Below, in pieces: positions 1-9,277 of a DNA stretch of 21,129 nucleotides. Made by a program: the position numbers and the translations under genes. Source of the stretch: Isoetes engelmannii (lineage: Eukaryota; Streptophyta; Lycopodiopsida; Isoetales; Isoetaceae). Each line of letters begins with the position of its first letter. The first letter of the stretch is position 1. The stretch covers positions 1 through 21,129 of the forward strand of contig JAANSK020272713.1 of the NCBI GenBank assembly GCA_011763485.2, written 5' to 3'. A model generated the notes under the pieces. That model was not told the origin of the DNA. It ran no database searches and saw only the letters and a program-made list of their open reading frames with translations.

Positions 1-540
1 GGTTTGTGCTAACCCTTGTATGCTTCCGCTGTCTATAGGTGTTTCCAGTGAAGGGATGGAAGGCCAATGACACCTCTGTGCCCTTCCCTTGGATGCTCGG
101 CCCTCCCGAGTAGTCCGGGGTATCCGGAGGGCCCGATTCAATGGTGTCAGCCATTGAGAAGGGGAATTTTCCTGACGGTATACGATGGGAGCATCGTATA
201 GTGCCAGGGAGCGTCACATCAATACACAAAAAGTGTGAAATACAAGATCAACCATCATCACATTACATAGCTTGATAACAAGAGAATAAACATCTAATCT
301 TAATCAGACATCTAACTTACAGTTAGGGTTGTTTGATTAGGGTTCAGCATCGGAACTAAGGTTCTAAGATGGCACTTATCGAAATACGACATGTTAGCTT
401 AGCTGGAATGCTAACTTTTAGATGAGCTAGCCAACTAACTACTCAAAATACTTGGTCCCGACGAACTTCCTCCTGCCCCTATAGAGTCTCCATCTCCCCC
501 CAAATCTTGGAGTAGATGCCCCTCAAGCTACTGCGCTCAC
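1..540. other. Non-coding stretch with three hairpins
   Basis: No credible coding sequence is seen. Three short inverted repeats follow one another: GGCCCTCC at 99-106 pairs with GGAGGGCC at 126-133; AATGG pairs with CCATT around 141-158; and TATACGATG pairs with CATCGTATA at about 179-201 with a four-base loop. From about 230 on the DNA is AT-rich and shows nothing I recognise. The end of the neighbouring helicase relic may run into this stretch on the minus strand, but the similarity fades below about 540. Confidence 0.45.
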
Positions 541-1215
541 CACTCTTGGGCGAAATACAAGATCAACTATCTTTTCTGACCGGCACGTAAAGTGCCAGCT
601 TTTGGGTTTTGAAGTTAGTCCACAACGCATTCCACTTGACTGATTTTGAGATAACTTCTGTCGTTGTTGCACGCTTGACGACAGGCAATTGTTGCCAAAA
701 TTTGCCTCCAATGAGCATTATCATTCCCCCAAAGGGCCTGCCATCTTGACGTATCTCACGTAAAAGCCTATTGATGGCGGTGAATGTCTGTGTGTGTGTG
801 ACATTTCCATTTCGTCCCAGACCATAATGCTTGCCTTTCTAAGTACATCTACTTGTTGTCTTGTCGCACGCAGTGTGGAGATTGTTGCCTCTTTTGTCAA
901 GTTGAGTGGTAAATTGACTGTCGAATGAATTGTTTGTGATCCCTTCAATAGGAAGCTCAAACTGTCCAAGCAAGTGATACAACACCAACGCCACATCCTC
1001 TTAGTATACTAATTAGACTATTGAAGAGGTGTCTTGCTTGTGCCTCATGGGCCGTCGACATTGATATATTGGGATTGTTGTTGGCTGGTTGCGTTGAGGA
1101 TAATGTCAGCTATGTGCTTTTGTTCCTTGTTTAGCTTGCCATAGTTCTCTTGCCCTGCATCTAAGGTAAGTTCTTTTGGCAACTTGCCTAGGATGTCTAG
1201 TTGTAGGACTGACAG
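540..1215 (-). pseudogene. Decayed PIF1-type helicase of a Helitron
   Basis: Read on the minus strand this is a piece of a PIF1-family 5'-3' DNA helicase, the C-terminal domain of plant Helitron RepHel proteins (rolling-circle DNA transposons). In order there are LNKEQKHIADIIL (about 1119-1085); a Walker A remnant INVDGP-stop-GTSKT (1069-1031) against the family's VDGPGGTGKT; SQTIHSTVNLPLNL, which matches the GRTAHSRFKIPLNL segment; the Walker B motif IMVWDE (828-811); and a frame-shifted GGKFWQQLPVV (709-677) against GGDFRQILPVV. The stop inside Walker A and at least one shift near 800-810 show it is dead. It covers only about a third of the helicase domain, with no Rep domain and no Helitron ends visible. 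A host PIF1 gene is possible but less likely, because the spacing and wording match the transposon type. Confidence 0.72.
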
Positions 1216-2566
1216 TCCAAATTGTTACCGTATTATGCTTCTAAAACCTTCCTACATGACCACCCAACTGGATCAAATGAGATTTATGAAAACCTGAGCA
1301 CGAATTCTTCAGAAAGGAGAGAAAGACCTACGCTCTAGGCATTCCAAACAAGGTGTTTTCACGCTAAGGTTGCCCTCGTGGAGGGGCATAGAGGAAGATA
1401 AAAATTTTATGCTTCGAGGAAGATTTGTATTTGAAACGCCTGATGTAGACAAAAAATCAGACCACAGGAAGCAGCGACTCTTCTAGTGGTGGGTGAGAAA
1501 AGGGATCAAGAACGACAAAAAACTAGCTCAAAGAGAGAAAAATCCATGTGAATCACCCTTACGAAATCAAGAAAGTTTTGCAGAATCCGAAAAAGCCAAG
1601 ATCGGACAAGCCCTGAGAATTGTCGGATAGCTATAAGACTTCAGCAACACATGGCTAAGAAGGCTAGCTAGAGCAATCTAGATCAATCGTAGCAGATCAA
1701 TTTAGAGCAAGGCAATTCAAGCGATTCTATCCAGTAACAAATCAATTAGGGCTAAGAAATTAACATGTAGACTCAAAAGCGAGATAGGATTAGAATAGTG
1801 AGACAATAGTAGAAAACTTGAAAAAAACATGGATTGAACCCAAAACACAAAGCCTACGGAATCTAGGTATTAATGATACGTCGCACAACGAGAGAAAATC
1901 GTGCTTCACGTCACCAGACCAGGTAGAAGCGTGAAATATCAGAGGCTCATGCAGAAAGTCTCAACTTTTGGCATGCATGCAGCAGGTTTGAAATAATTTA
2001 TCTGGTAGCTGTTCCCACAACAGGCAGCATCGGAACTGCAAGAATCACTTCTATCTGCATGCCTGCATTCCATCGAACTGGAAGTGTTCCCAGGTTTCAG
2101 ATCTTTTCTTATTGTTAGTGGGCCTTGAAAAATCTCATTCGTCCATTCAAACTGTTATTGAAATCTGGTCCTTTCCTTAGGTACATACTAAACATATTCC
2201 ATTTTCCTTACTGCAGCCCTAGGTTTCCCCTTTGGGCAACCAAAAAATGAATGGTTTCCAGAAAAATTTAGTCCCGCCAAAACCTACCCGAGGCAATCTC
2301 CACCAATCAAGAAAAGCGACGAAATTAATTGCTTGGAGATAATTGCAGGTAAAGGCATGCTATTTCCATCCATTATTTGGATAGATTTGGAATCTCCGCA
2401 TGGGAAATATGGTAAATTTGGGAGTCCCATTGAGAAAAGTGTGCATGTCAAAATAAAAACATGTGGCTGCCAAAGACATTTATAGTGCCATGTAGGAATG
2501 AATTATGACCAAAGGCCTTCACCTCTTATTGGCCAAAGCTAATAGCTGATGTGTATTTTCTCTCTA
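1216..2566. other. Unassigned, no gene seen
   Basis: No open frame of useful length and no recognised domain or repeat was found in this 1.35 kb. On the minus strand 1300-1920 has a T-rich texture like a plant 5'-leader intron, but no exon could be tied to it. The rest is plain AT-rich intergenic DNA. Confidence 0.4.
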
Positions 2567-2980
2567 TTATCATAAAGGGTTTTTTTGAGAGCCCAGAATT
2601 TCTCTTATGCATCTCTAGCACAGTGCATGTATCATAGCAAGCCAATCGGAATCCACTCCAGGCCACACATCTCTAGTACATGTACATCTCTAGTACAGTA
2701 CATGTATCACAGCAATCCAATCAGAATCCGCTCCAGGCCACACATCTCCACTACATTACATGTATCACAGGAAGCCAATGTATGGACCAATTTTGAACTT
2801 GTGGCCTCAGCGCAATGGATTATAAAGTCCCATTACTAAACTCGTTTAGGCCATACTCGAACCCGTGACCTCGGGTGTGGCGAGTTTAAGGTCCTACCAC
2901 TGGATGACGCCCCAAAGGGCAATACCAGGGGTGGTTTTGGCCACCCTGTGAACATAGATGGCATATCCCCTTTATTATAA
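2567..2980. repeat. Possible 13-bp inverted ends around the SINE
   Basis: TTATCATAAAGGG at 2567-2579 and CCCTTTATTATAA at 2968-2980 are inverted copies with one mismatch and enclose the SINE-like sequence almost exactly. They could be ends of a small DNA element that carries the SINE, or a chance match in AT-rich DNA. No convincing target-site duplication is visible. Confidence 0.25.
2580..2935 (-). mobile_element. Dimeric tRNA-derived SINE, copy 1
   Basis: On the minus strand this holds two successive tRNA-like units. Unit 1 has an A-box-like TCATCCAGTGGTAGGACC (2907-2890) and a B-box GGTTCGAGT (2863-2855). Unit 2 has AGTTTAGTAATGGGAC (2842-2827) and a weak B-box AGTTCAAAATT (2799-2789). 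These are the internal RNA polymerase III promoter elements of tRNA-derived SINEs. Downstream lie two to three copies of a 58-bp unit beginning CATGTATCA (plus positions 2626, 2701, 2759; the first has an extra 17-bp duplication), then a poly(A) seen as seven T's at 2580-2586. A second copy lies at 17264-17392. It is not a tRNA gene: no acceptor-stem pairing is kept. Confidence 0.65.
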
Positions 2981-3628
2981 GTGAATCCCTTGGGCGGCCT
3001 CCCTCCTGTGGTGTCAGAATGGAATCCCGAATGGGATTCTCCTACGCATAAAATATCGAAAGAGCCAATCTAGACTCTTTCCGTCGAGAACTTCCGATGG
3101 TTATATGTTCTGCTGGCAAGGGGGGGGGGTGTTCCCTCAAACTCAGTCAGAATCACATGTTTGATGGCCACATGTTTTGAGTTGAAGAAGCCTGGTATGT
3201 TCGGGGGCACTTAAAAGGGAGAACAATAAAAAAATTCCAAAATTCCAACAAGCACATGGGGGAAGTAAATATTTAGCAACGAACTACATTCAACTACCAC
3301 AAAGGCTGTTATGCATTCGTCATCACAGCTCAACACCCTTCTCCCCATATTTCCATACATACGACAAACCTATATTAATGCTCACATTTTTTTAACGCCC
3401 CAGATTACCCCCTCAACTCCCAAGCTACATCACCGCCGTCCACTGCACATGGATGTATTTCCTTTGCCTTGGCTTCCTGTTCTTCTTGTTTGGCTCTTCA
3501 GCTCCTCCGCCATACTGCAATCAATTCGTGAATTCATGACAAATTTTACAAATCGATTTGATTAGTCTGGTCAGTTTCTTAACGGCATATTTTTGCATAT
3601 CGATTTCATCAGTTTCTTGTACATATTG
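2981..3628. other. Upstream region of the DUF4228 gene
   Basis: This stretch must hold the promoter and 5' leader of the gene that starts at 3629, but no single TATA box stands out. Near its left end are two small palindromes: GGAATCCC/GGGATTC around 3021-3041 and AAAGAG/CTCTTT around 3059-3080. A run of ten G's lies near 3120. The last 300 bases are pyrimidine-rich, as expected of a plant 5' leader. An 84-codon open frame here (3311-3565) has no protein-like features. Confidence 0.4.
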
Positions 3629-4448
3629 ATGGGAAATTGCCAAGCTTCAGACGCTGTGGCATCGATTGTGGAGTATCCAAGTGGCCGAATTGATAAGTTA
3701 TACTGGTCCGTTACCGCCAGGCATCTTATGCTTCAAAATCCGGGGCATTATGTCGCTGTTTATGTCTGGTCCAAATCTTCTAGTCAATCCAGGCCCAGGC
3801 TTAAACTCTTGCCTCCTGCTTCAATTTTGAGCGCCGGAAAATGTTACCGCCTTGTCACATATGAAGGTATCTTGATTTTCTTGTTGGATTTCATTTTGCG
3901 TCATCCTTTCTTTCATTTAGGGCTTATAATTTCCGTTGATTTCTTTGCTTAGAGGTTGTAGGGGATCTCTGTGCAAGAAGAGGGATTATCAAGATACCTA
4001 AAGGGGCTGTGAAACAGGGGAATGGATCCTCCAGAGTTGTGTCGGAAGGCACATTGTCTGCCTTGAAAAATGTGAAAAGTTTTAGCCTTGCAGATCAGGT
4101 AACTCCAATTCCGTTGTTTCTTGATTTTACAAATTAAAATGTTACTCTACCTATCATCTGTTTCTTGCATCTTTTTACCCGATTCCGGCCACTAGGGTAG
4201 CAGATTCACTACTTTATAGTGTTTCTTGAACCCCATAGCTGTATTGATCTATTTGCATCACTTGTTATGTCATATAACTGTGAAGATACTACTTGTAAGG
4301 TCGTAAGGAATTTAATTTGTCCGGACTACCAGAAAAGTTACATTTGGTTGCTCATCTGCAGGCATCTTCAGACGAATCAAAAGCTACAAACAGACCAGGA
4401 CAATGGAGACCATCGTTACAGAGTATTGCAGAGACTGCCGGAAGCTAA
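3629..4448 (+). CDS. DUF4228 (PADRE-type) protein, three exons, intact
   Basis: Predicted exons are 3629-3866, 3953-4098 and 4362-4448 (stop TAA 4446-4448). They have GT/AG introns of 86 and 263 bp, a phase-1 first junction and a phase-0 second one, and code for 156 aa. The start MGNCQASDAV with PSGRIDKLYW, NPGHYVAVYV and GKCYRLVTYE is characteristic of the MGNCQA branch of plant DUF4228 proteins. The end, RPGQWRPSLQSIAETAGS, matches the family's usual C-terminal motif. Gly2 with Cys4 suggests N-myristoylation and possible palmitoylation, hence membrane attachment (inference). No catalytic role is known; members are often stress- or pathogen-responsive. An in-frame ATG 36 bases upstream would hide the lipidation signal, so 3629 is preferred. 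No stop, shift or bad splice site was found. Its last exon and 3' flank are duplicated at 11957-13245. Confidence 0.88.
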
Positions 4449-4659
4449 TTAACAACTGAAGGTTCTTTTTCTGCTGCGGAAATTTGGAAAGCCTTTTCCG
4501 TGTTGGAAATATAAAAATGGTGCAAATAATCTCTTGTATACTAATAGCCTAGCTTAATGGTTACCATCAAATTTATGCTTTAGGGTCCATTGGATCTGGA
4601 AAAATAGGCCCTTAAAATTTGCCGGAAAATAATATAAAGAGCACATAATTTAGGTGTAT

Positions 4660-5180
4660 TATGATGGCTCACAATATTCTTACTCCTATTTGGAGTCATT
4701 GCTCGGCAGATAGGGTTTGAAATTGGGGCATTTTCACTAGTTAAGGAAAATTCTAATTTTGAACCTTGTCACCGGATGTTTCGTACAAGATGCATTGTGG
4801 TTGCGGATTGTATCATTATGCGCGGAATGACCATAAGTTCTCGAGTGAAAGTAGTCTAATACGCTAATATGTGCTAGGCGAGGTGGTAGAGGTGCTACGG
4901 GTGGTATCAATCATGTGCGGAATGACCATAAATATCGAGCGAAAGTAGTATAGTTCGCGAAAATGTAGTAAGTGTGATGTATAGGCGCTGGTTCTTGGGG
5001 CACTAATGCATGCTTGAATATGATTTCAATTGAATATGGAGATGAGCATAATCTTGGGACAACTTTTTGTTGTAGGCGGTATCACCTCAAATGGGAGGTA
5101 AGAATATTGTGAGCCTATTATGATTGCAAAGCAAAAAAATTTACCCTAAGAATATTGTGAGGCTATAATGATTACAAAGA
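4660..5180. mobile_element. Inverted-repeat (MITE-like) element in the 3' flank
   Basis: The left arm around 4660-4697 (ATTATGATGGCTCACAATAT and on) is the reverse complement of the right arm around 5084-5132 (ending AATATTGTGAGCCTATTATG). The right arm is present twice in tandem with a period near 49 bp (to about 5180). Between the arms, a unit starting GCGGAATGACCATAA occurs twice about 100 bp apart (near 4821 and 4917). No transposase is present, so this resembles a non-autonomous DNA element. The same arms occur in copy B at about 12320-12362 and 12658-12704, so the element was there before the duplication. Confidence 0.5.
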
Positions 5181-5220
5181 AGAAACTCCACTCTATGGGG
5201 AGTGATTTCCTCCTCCCTGC

Positions 5221-5350
5221 CCATTTTAAACATTATTACACTTATGCCAAGATTTTTATAGACAAAGCCACACAAGCAACGTGCCGTTTTAAACATTATT
5301 ACACGACAATTATGCCAAGATTTTTATAGCCAAAGCCAAACAAACAATGC
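5221..5350. repeat. Tandem duplication of about 63 bp
   Basis: Two near-identical units beginning CC(A/G)TTTTAAACATTATTACAC start at 5221 and 5284. Each continues through TATGCCAAGATTTTTATAG to AAAGCCA(C/A)ACAA. The matching place in copy B has one unit, so this step happened after the segmental duplication, or one unit was lost there. Confidence 0.7.
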
Positions 5351-5755
5351 GCCGAACAACAATCTATGAACCCACATGAATTCCAGGTTAGAAGCACATC
5401 AGTTCCACATCCATTTTTGTTTCACTCAAAAGGAAAGCTCATGAATTCCATGTCTTGGCATTGTTTACATTGCCCAATTGGACTCCATATGAGAAGCAAA
5501 TTAATACTAAAACCCATGTTATCGCATTATGTCAAATGATTGATTCACGTACACGGATGTCTTGTTATTTAAATGGAATCACGTCACCTACATAACAATA
5601 AAAAGTCTTCCTTGTTTGAAGCCATGTTCTTCTTATAATAAGGAAATATCTATAAATTTGCATTTCTTGAGACTTTAATCATGCACCAGTATCATGGCTA
5701 TGTTTGTGCCCAACATTAAGATTTTTTGCTTGTCAAATCCTTCTCCTCCTTTTTG

Positions 5756-6588
5756 TTTGTGATTGTACGTATGTATTATTAACTATTAAGGGCAATTCAT
5801 TAGTTATTTGGCTTTGGCATATTCTTTGCATATCAAACAATTTAGCTTCTGTAGTTATTTCTTCGTTTTTCGACAGTCTTTCAAGAGAGAAAGCAAATTC
5901 ACGTTCCAATAAGAACAGCTCTAAAGTTGGAACCAAATTAGATTTTTGCATTTTTCCAAATCGTGAGATAAATGGGAGTTCTTTGCTTGTGATGCCCTTT
6001 ACTGCAACTGGAAATCTTATCTGTTTAGGAAGGAGTGAAAGCCCTATTAAGATGTCCAACAACCTCTAAAAGAAACCTTTATATTGTCGAATCATAGTAT
6101 ACTTTTGTCAAGGCATGCCTTCAAGCATTGATGCTCTTGGGAGAATAATGCATGATCTTCAAGCATTGATGGTTTGGGAGGATAATGCATGCACATCATG
6201 TCTGACACTCTTTCTTCTTTGCTCTTAGTGCGAATAATCTGTTTGGGACAAGGGCATATTGGACACATCATTTAACCACAAGATTTAGTGGCTACATTGA
6301 TCATTCTTGGGTAGCCCTTTAGCTCATAGAAACATGATTCATAAGCTCCAGTATTGCTTGTAAAGGAACCCATATCGTGAAAGACAACTCATGATAGAAG
6401 TTGCTCCAACCTTGGATGGATGATCTATTTTGTGCAAGATGTTGACAACCTCATTGACTGTGGCGTTCCAGTACAATATACACTAAGAATACGTATACTA
6501 TATTGACATGTACAACATGTTGGAAGGGTACTCGCATAGAATAACCAAACCTTATAAACATCACGCTAGCTAACCTAGGAACCATCAT
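5756..6588. other. Unassigned, short tandem repeat only
   Basis: Overlapping open frames on both strands (5704-6069 plus, 5733-6062 minus) show no recognisable domain and are probably chance. A 38-bp unit starting TTCAAGCATTGATG is repeated at 6120 and 6158. CTCGT at 6589-6593, just beyond, is the target-site duplication of the next element. Confidence 0.4.
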
Positions 6589-6593
6589 CTCGT
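6589..6593. repeat. Left 5-bp target-site duplication (CTCGT)
   Basis: CTCGT directly precedes the 5' LTR and is repeated exactly at 11563-11567 after the 3' LTR. Five bases is the usual size for Ty1-copia integration. Confidence 0.8.
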
Positions 6594-7040
6594 TGTTAGA
6601 AATGTAGAAGTCATCACATGTGTGATGTACAAAACTCAAATCCTAAGCAGTGGCGGAGAAAATCATCTTGAGGGATCTATGAGTTACAACATACTAGGTC
6701 AGAACAAATACTTAAAAGACCTAAGAGATAGAACTAGTTCCATGGTTAGACGAGTTCAAATATTAGGCTAACACTTAATAGTTGAGTGAAATCTTATTTA
6801 AAATTTAGTTTCAATGGTTGGGGTCGTGTTCTATTCTTGAAGTCCTGTGGGATAAATCATGCAGGAAAACCAAGCCAAAAAATAATGGTAAGTTCTTGAA
6901 GCTCGAAAAGCCGATCTGCATAACTAACTCCTACACCGACAGATTGCTATATATTAGAAGCAGGATCACGAAAAAAGATTGAGCCAGAGTTTGCATTCGA
7001 GGAGGAATGGAAGTAGCAGATATAAGTAGTATAGGAGTGA
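6594..7040 (+). repeat. 5' LTR of the copia fossil (partial)
   Basis: It starts TGTTAGAAATGTAGAAGTC and aligns with the 3' LTR through AACATACTAGGTCAGAAC, ACTAGTTCCATGGTT, GACGAGTTCAAATATTAGG and TTAGAAGCAGGATCA. Similarity to the 3' LTR stops near 7000-7040, where a GATG-type simple repeat and an unrelated segment begin, so the LTR is incomplete. Confidence 0.82.
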
Positions 7041-7049
7041 ACTTAAAAG

Positions 7050-7105
7050 ATAGATGGATGGATGGATGGATGGATGGACGGATGGACAGACGGATGGATG
7101 GATGA
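7050..7105. repeat. (GATG)n simple repeat
   Basis: About thirteen tandem four-base units, mainly GATG with GACG and GACA variants near the right end. It sits exactly where the 5' LTR stops and an unrelated segment starts, and may be the simple-repeat tail of an insertion read on the minus strand. Confidence 0.85.
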
Positions 7106-7715
7106 GTTTTTTATGTCCACGGGGACCCTATTAGGCCATGGTATGGGCACATGCAAGGGGCAATAGCCCAAATGGAACTTATGGACAAAGCCCCATCACA
7201 AAACACAATTCAAAATAAAATAACACAATCAAGGATAGAACAGGGCTATATAGAAATTGTCCATGGATCAGAGGGTCACTGATTTTTTATGGTAGCTTGA
7301 TCTCCTCTGTATACTGCCCATTTGCGTTGCAGGTGAGCTTCTCTGGTCTTACATAACTCCTCTTTCCGTCTGTAGAGTTGTGCTGGGTTTAGATCCTCTT
7401 GGATCTAGAAGGTGGTCCCTTTTAGATAATTGGCATGCCGCAATACATGTAACCGGGAAATGGCATCTCTAAAATGGACTAGAAGGTGATGAGGACAATC
7501 AAGCCATGGTGCTCCAACCTGATGCGCCGAGATTATGCCATCTGCTTGTGTGTGCATCATCTCATCTATAGCAGGATAAATGCTTCTCCTCAATGTCGCC
7601 GATACGCAGATTCATGGTATGTGTGTGTTGATCGTCCTCTGGCAGCATATCTGGCTCAGAAGTGGAAGTTTATACATGTCCATTGTGCAACAAATCCTTG
7701 GTAGAAGTTTGTGTG
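7106..7715 (-). other. Unidentified insert in the copia fossil
   Basis: This 600-bp segment lies between the cut 5' LTR and the gag region and matches neither. On the minus strand it has two fairly open stretches (7863-7612 and 7593-7405), then reads towards a plausible 3' untranslated region ending in ATAAAAAACTC and the CATC-type simple repeat. That layout recalls the 3' end of a non-LTR retroelement, but no reverse transcriptase or zinc-binding motif was recognised, so it is left unnamed. Confidence 0.35.
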
Positions 7716-8799
7716 GGCATATCAAGTGTTGGCAATTGATAGATCTGTAAGTGAGAATGAACAACTTGCCTTGTTCATTCGAAGGGCAAAACGATACAAA
7801 TTGCTTAAGGGAGAGTATGTAGAGATATTCTTTGCTGGGAAAGAAATCATGATAAAGGTACATGCTTTTACTGTCATGAGTCTGGCCACTACAAAAACAA
7901 TTGCCCGAAGTTAAATAGAGAATTCAATTGCTTCACTTGTGGAGGCAAGGGTCACTTAGTAGTCAAGTATCCTACACCAAAAGACTTTAACAAAGAAAGA
8001 GGTGATTCTAGTAGAGGAGGAAGAGGCAAAAGTTAAGTTAGATTATGGTAGAGGAGAAAGGACAAAGTTAAGTTCTTGCATGTTTTAGAAACACAAACTT
8101 GGTACAATATATTGGGTTACACTCATAACAATAATATAAAATACTTGGCTAAAAAGGGGTGGCTTGATTGCAAAGAAACAGGGACTGAAAAAGTCATGTG
8201 TGAAGGGTGTATGCTTAGTAAAATTAATAGACTTCCTTTTGCTAAGTCTAACAAAAGGGCATATTCTTGACCTTGTACACATTCACTTGTGTGGACCTTT
8301 GAACATTAGAGGAAGAACAAATAAGAGGTCTTTATCTTCTTTATAGATGACTATAGCAAAAAATGTAAAGTGTACTATCTTGATAGAATATCACACTTTT
8401 TGTTGCATTCAAACAATATGTCAAGGAAGTTGAAAGAGAGACTGGTAAGAAACTTAAATGTGTTAGCTAATGGAATCAAAAGTCAATGACTTGCAGATAC
8501 AACCCTCCGCAAAATGGAGTTGTTGAACGAAGAAATAAGACTATACTGGACATTATTAGGTCTATGATTAAACACTTGGGGCTACATAATTATATATGGG
8601 AGAAAGCATATTGCCATACTCATTTAAAACAAGTTGCCTTTTGCAAGCCTCAAAGGTAATGTACCAGAACTCTTATGGTCTAATTCAAATGACAAGATAA
8701 ATTTTAGCATGTTTAAAACTTATGGTTGTTGGTAGGCTATGATGAGGAATCAAAAGCATACAAGATTTTTATTTGAAAGGGTAGTCAAGTGATTTAGCG

Positions 8800-9277
8800 G
8801 AGATGTGATCTTTTTTTTTTTTTTTTTTGAAGAACTTTTCCGAGATATATTAAACCAATAATAATATTACAAAAATGAGTGAGGAGGAAGAAGAACTGCC
8901 CCGAATGGACAGAGTTACCTCAACACTCCATAACAACTCAAAAAATTACCACTTCCTCTCTCTCTCGCCTCTCCTTTTCTATTTTTCCTGTCTCTTTTCT
9001 CTCTCGTTCTCTTCACTCACTTCTCTTTTCTCAATCTCTTCACTGACTACTCTGTCTTGCCTCAACACTCCATAACAACTCCAAAAATTAACACTTTCTT
9101 TCTCTCCCGCCTCTCTTTTTCTTTTTTTCCTCTCTCTTTCTTTCACATTCTCTTCACTCACTTCTCTTTCTTGCCCGAACATCTCTAATAAATTCAGAAT
9201 ACCTTCACTTCACTCCCTGCTCAAAAAAAGCAATGGAGTGTCTTTCGCTAGCTGGCTTTCCAAGAGATGTGGCCTTT
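8800..9277 (-). mobile_element. Poly(A) retroposon nested in the copia fossil
   Basis: A run of 18 T's at 8811-8828 is the poly(A) tail of a minus-strand retroposon. It is followed by an AT-rich 3' end of LINE type (TTAAACCAATAATAATATTA). The host sequence GAGATGTGATCTTT (8800-8813) recurs as GAGATGTGGCCTTT at 9264-9277, a likely target-site duplication of about 14 bp, as left by LINE machinery. The inserted DNA is therefore about 8814-9262. Its body holds two tandem CT-rich units of about 138 bp (GA-rich in its own sense) and no open frame of note, so it is either a severely 5'-truncated LINE or a SINE. Confidence 0.65.
8921..9196. repeat. Two 138-bp CT-rich tandem units
   Basis: CTCAACACTCCATAACAACT starts at 8921 and again at about 9060. 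Each copy continues with AAAAATTA, a long CTCTCT-rich tract and TTCTCTTCACTCACTTCTCTT. The open frames on both strands here are low-complexity by-products. Confidence 0.75.

Larger units (their letters stand above)
4261..5755 (+). repeat. Segmental duplication, copy A
   Basis: This stretch covers the end of intron 2, exon 3 and about 1.3 kb of 3' flank of the DUF4228 gene. It aligns in the same order and orientation with 11957-13245. Shared landmarks include GTTATG(T/C)CATATAACTGTGAA at the start, CCTTTTCCGTGTTGGAAAT, CTTGGGACAACTTTTT, CATGTTCTTCTTATAATAA and GTGCCCAA(C/T)ATTAAGA near the end. Identity by eye is roughly 75-85% with several indels, so the duplication is old. Because copy A carries the live exon it is taken as the source. 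Confidence 0.82.

Noticed and set aside
5704-6069. Complementary 121- and 109-codon frames
   Set aside because: No recognisable domain on either strand, no splice or promoter context, and the left end overlaps the duplicated flank.
7000-7130. CRISPR-like or minisatellite array at the GATG repeat
   Set aside because: A plain four-base microsatellite without spacers.
8875-9182. Open frames on both strands in CT-rich DNA
   Set aside because: Low-complexity Ser/Leu/Phe or Glu/Arg/Lys runs produced by the 138-bp tandem repeat.
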